DNA of 5,789 nt from Deltaproteobacteria bacterium (GTDB taxonomy: Bacteria > Desulfobacterota_C > Deferrisomatia > Deferrisomatales > JACRMM01): the NCBI GenBank assembly GCA_016218905.1, contig JACRCS010001065.1:1-5789 (forward strand). Direction: 5' to 3'. Under the pieces are notes generated by a model that ran no database searches, had not been told where the DNA came from, and saw nothing but the letters and a program-made list of their open reading frames with translations. The position numbers were made by a program, and so were the translations under genes. This document shows, one piece after another, positions 5,353 to 5,789 of the stretch. Every line of letters begins with the position of its first letter. Position 1 is the first letter of the stretch.

Positions 5353-5789
5353 ATGACACCCGTACTGACCGCTCTCGCTCTCGTGCTGGCCGCCGTGCTC
5401 TTCCACTACCCGCTGCCGGAGCGCTTCGGCCGGCCGCTGCAGCTCGGCCTCCTGGCGCTGCTCGCGCTTTCGCTGCTCGCGCAGCTTCTCGCCAAAGGAA
5501 AGAGGCGACGCGCTCCGGAAGGGGGTGAGGCTCCGGCCCCGCGGGCCAAGGGGGTCGCTCCGGCCCCGGAGGCGGCCGTGGAGGCCGGGGTCGTGCAGTT
5601 TCTGGCTCGACTCCAGGAGAAGGGACGGTTCGTGGACTTCGCCCTGGACGACATCACGCCCTACTCGAACGAGCAGGTCGGCGCCGCCGCCCGCGTCGTG
5701 CACCAGGGGTGCCGGGAGGTGCTGCGGGAGTGCTTCGATATCCGCCCCCTGCACAGCGGCGAGGAGCAGGAGACGGTGAGCCTCTCCGG
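5353..5789 (+). CDS. DUF2760 family protein, 5' part (runs off window)
   Basis: The frame is open from ATG 5353 to the window end, 145 complete codons; full-length relatives are roughly 180-210 residues, so the last part is missing. Two membrane segments lie at about 3-19 (PVLTALALVLAAVLFHY) and 29-47 (LQLGLLALLALSLLAQLLA), then a basic KGKRRR stop and a Pro/Ala/Glu-rich linker (50-78). The DUF2760 domain starts near 80: VVQFLARLQEKGRFVDF, then DDITPYSNEQVGAAARVVHQ and GCREVLRECF, with Cys120 in the usual place. The family has no known biochemical role; in many genomes it is encoded beside an Hsp70/DnaK-like protein, so such a gene may follow downstream. The start is supported by GGTGAGG four to five bases upstream and by a strong promoter. 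Confidence 0.85.
   Translation, partial: MTPVLTALALVLAAVLFHYPLPERFGRPLQLGLLALLALSLLAQLLAKGKRRRAPEGGEAPAPRAKGVAPAPEAAVEAGVVQFLARLQEKGRFVDFALDDITPYSNEQVGAAARVVHQGCREVLRECFDIRPLHSGEEQETVSLS

Noticed and set aside
1..5789. CRISPR array, insertion sequence ends, integrase or long direct repeats
   Set aside because: No regularly spaced repeats, transposase motifs or matching terminal inverted repeats were found by eye on either strand.

Overview
The window is high-GC bacterial DNA. Dense G/C third positions, GAGG-type ribosome binding sites, Sec-type signal peptides and families mostly known from proteobacteria and delta-proteobacteria-like lineages (DUF2760, DUF2339/DUF3999, YiiX/YebB-type cysteine hydrolase) suggest a Gram-negative organism, perhaps a soil or sediment Myxococcota/Desulfobacterota-type lineage. 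No rRNA, tRNA or housekeeping gene is present to fix the taxonomy. No CRISPR array, transposase or intact insertion sequence was seen.

Layout. (1) 1-324, minus: N-terminal 108 codons of an unrecognised protein with one CxxC, behind a clear ribosome binding site and a perfect TATAAT box (395-400). (2) 499-1303, minus: a gene graveyard. An N-terminal scrap of a DUF2339 membrane protein, split over three reading frames by two one-base losses, runs directly into the C-terminal third of a DUF3999-type membrane protein. A large internal deletion joining two formerly neighbouring genes explains this best. (3) 1403-3100, plus: a leader with a strong hairpin, a 23-codon peptide with a good ribosome binding site, and a stop/start overlap into a complete 507-residue secreted cysteine hydrolase of the permuted NlpC/P60 (YiiX/YebB, C92) type. 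This is the best-defined gene here. (4) 3101-3512: a 412-bp gap with a terminator-like hairpin and two inverted repeats just ahead of the next gene. (5) 3513-4079, plus: a 188-residue protein of unknown function, with a beta-rich soluble N-terminus and two membrane segments, and visibly lower GC. (6) 4080-4294: convergent gap with a hairpin and a possible decayed small gene. (7) 4295-4991, minus: a secreted, four-cysteine protein of unknown function, broken by one +1 frameshift. (8) 4992-5352: a 361-bp gap with a 14-bp palindrome, stacked hairpins and a near-consensus sigma-70 promoter. (9) 5353-5789, plus: 5' part of a DUF2760 gene that leaves the window.

The genes do not form one pathway. 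The only operon-like unit is the leader peptide plus cysteine hydrolase. The window looks like an accessory or decaying stretch between better-kept genes. Several reading-frame breaks are one-base changes at or beside short G/C runs, so either real gene decay or systematic read error must be separated before calling every one a pseudogene.
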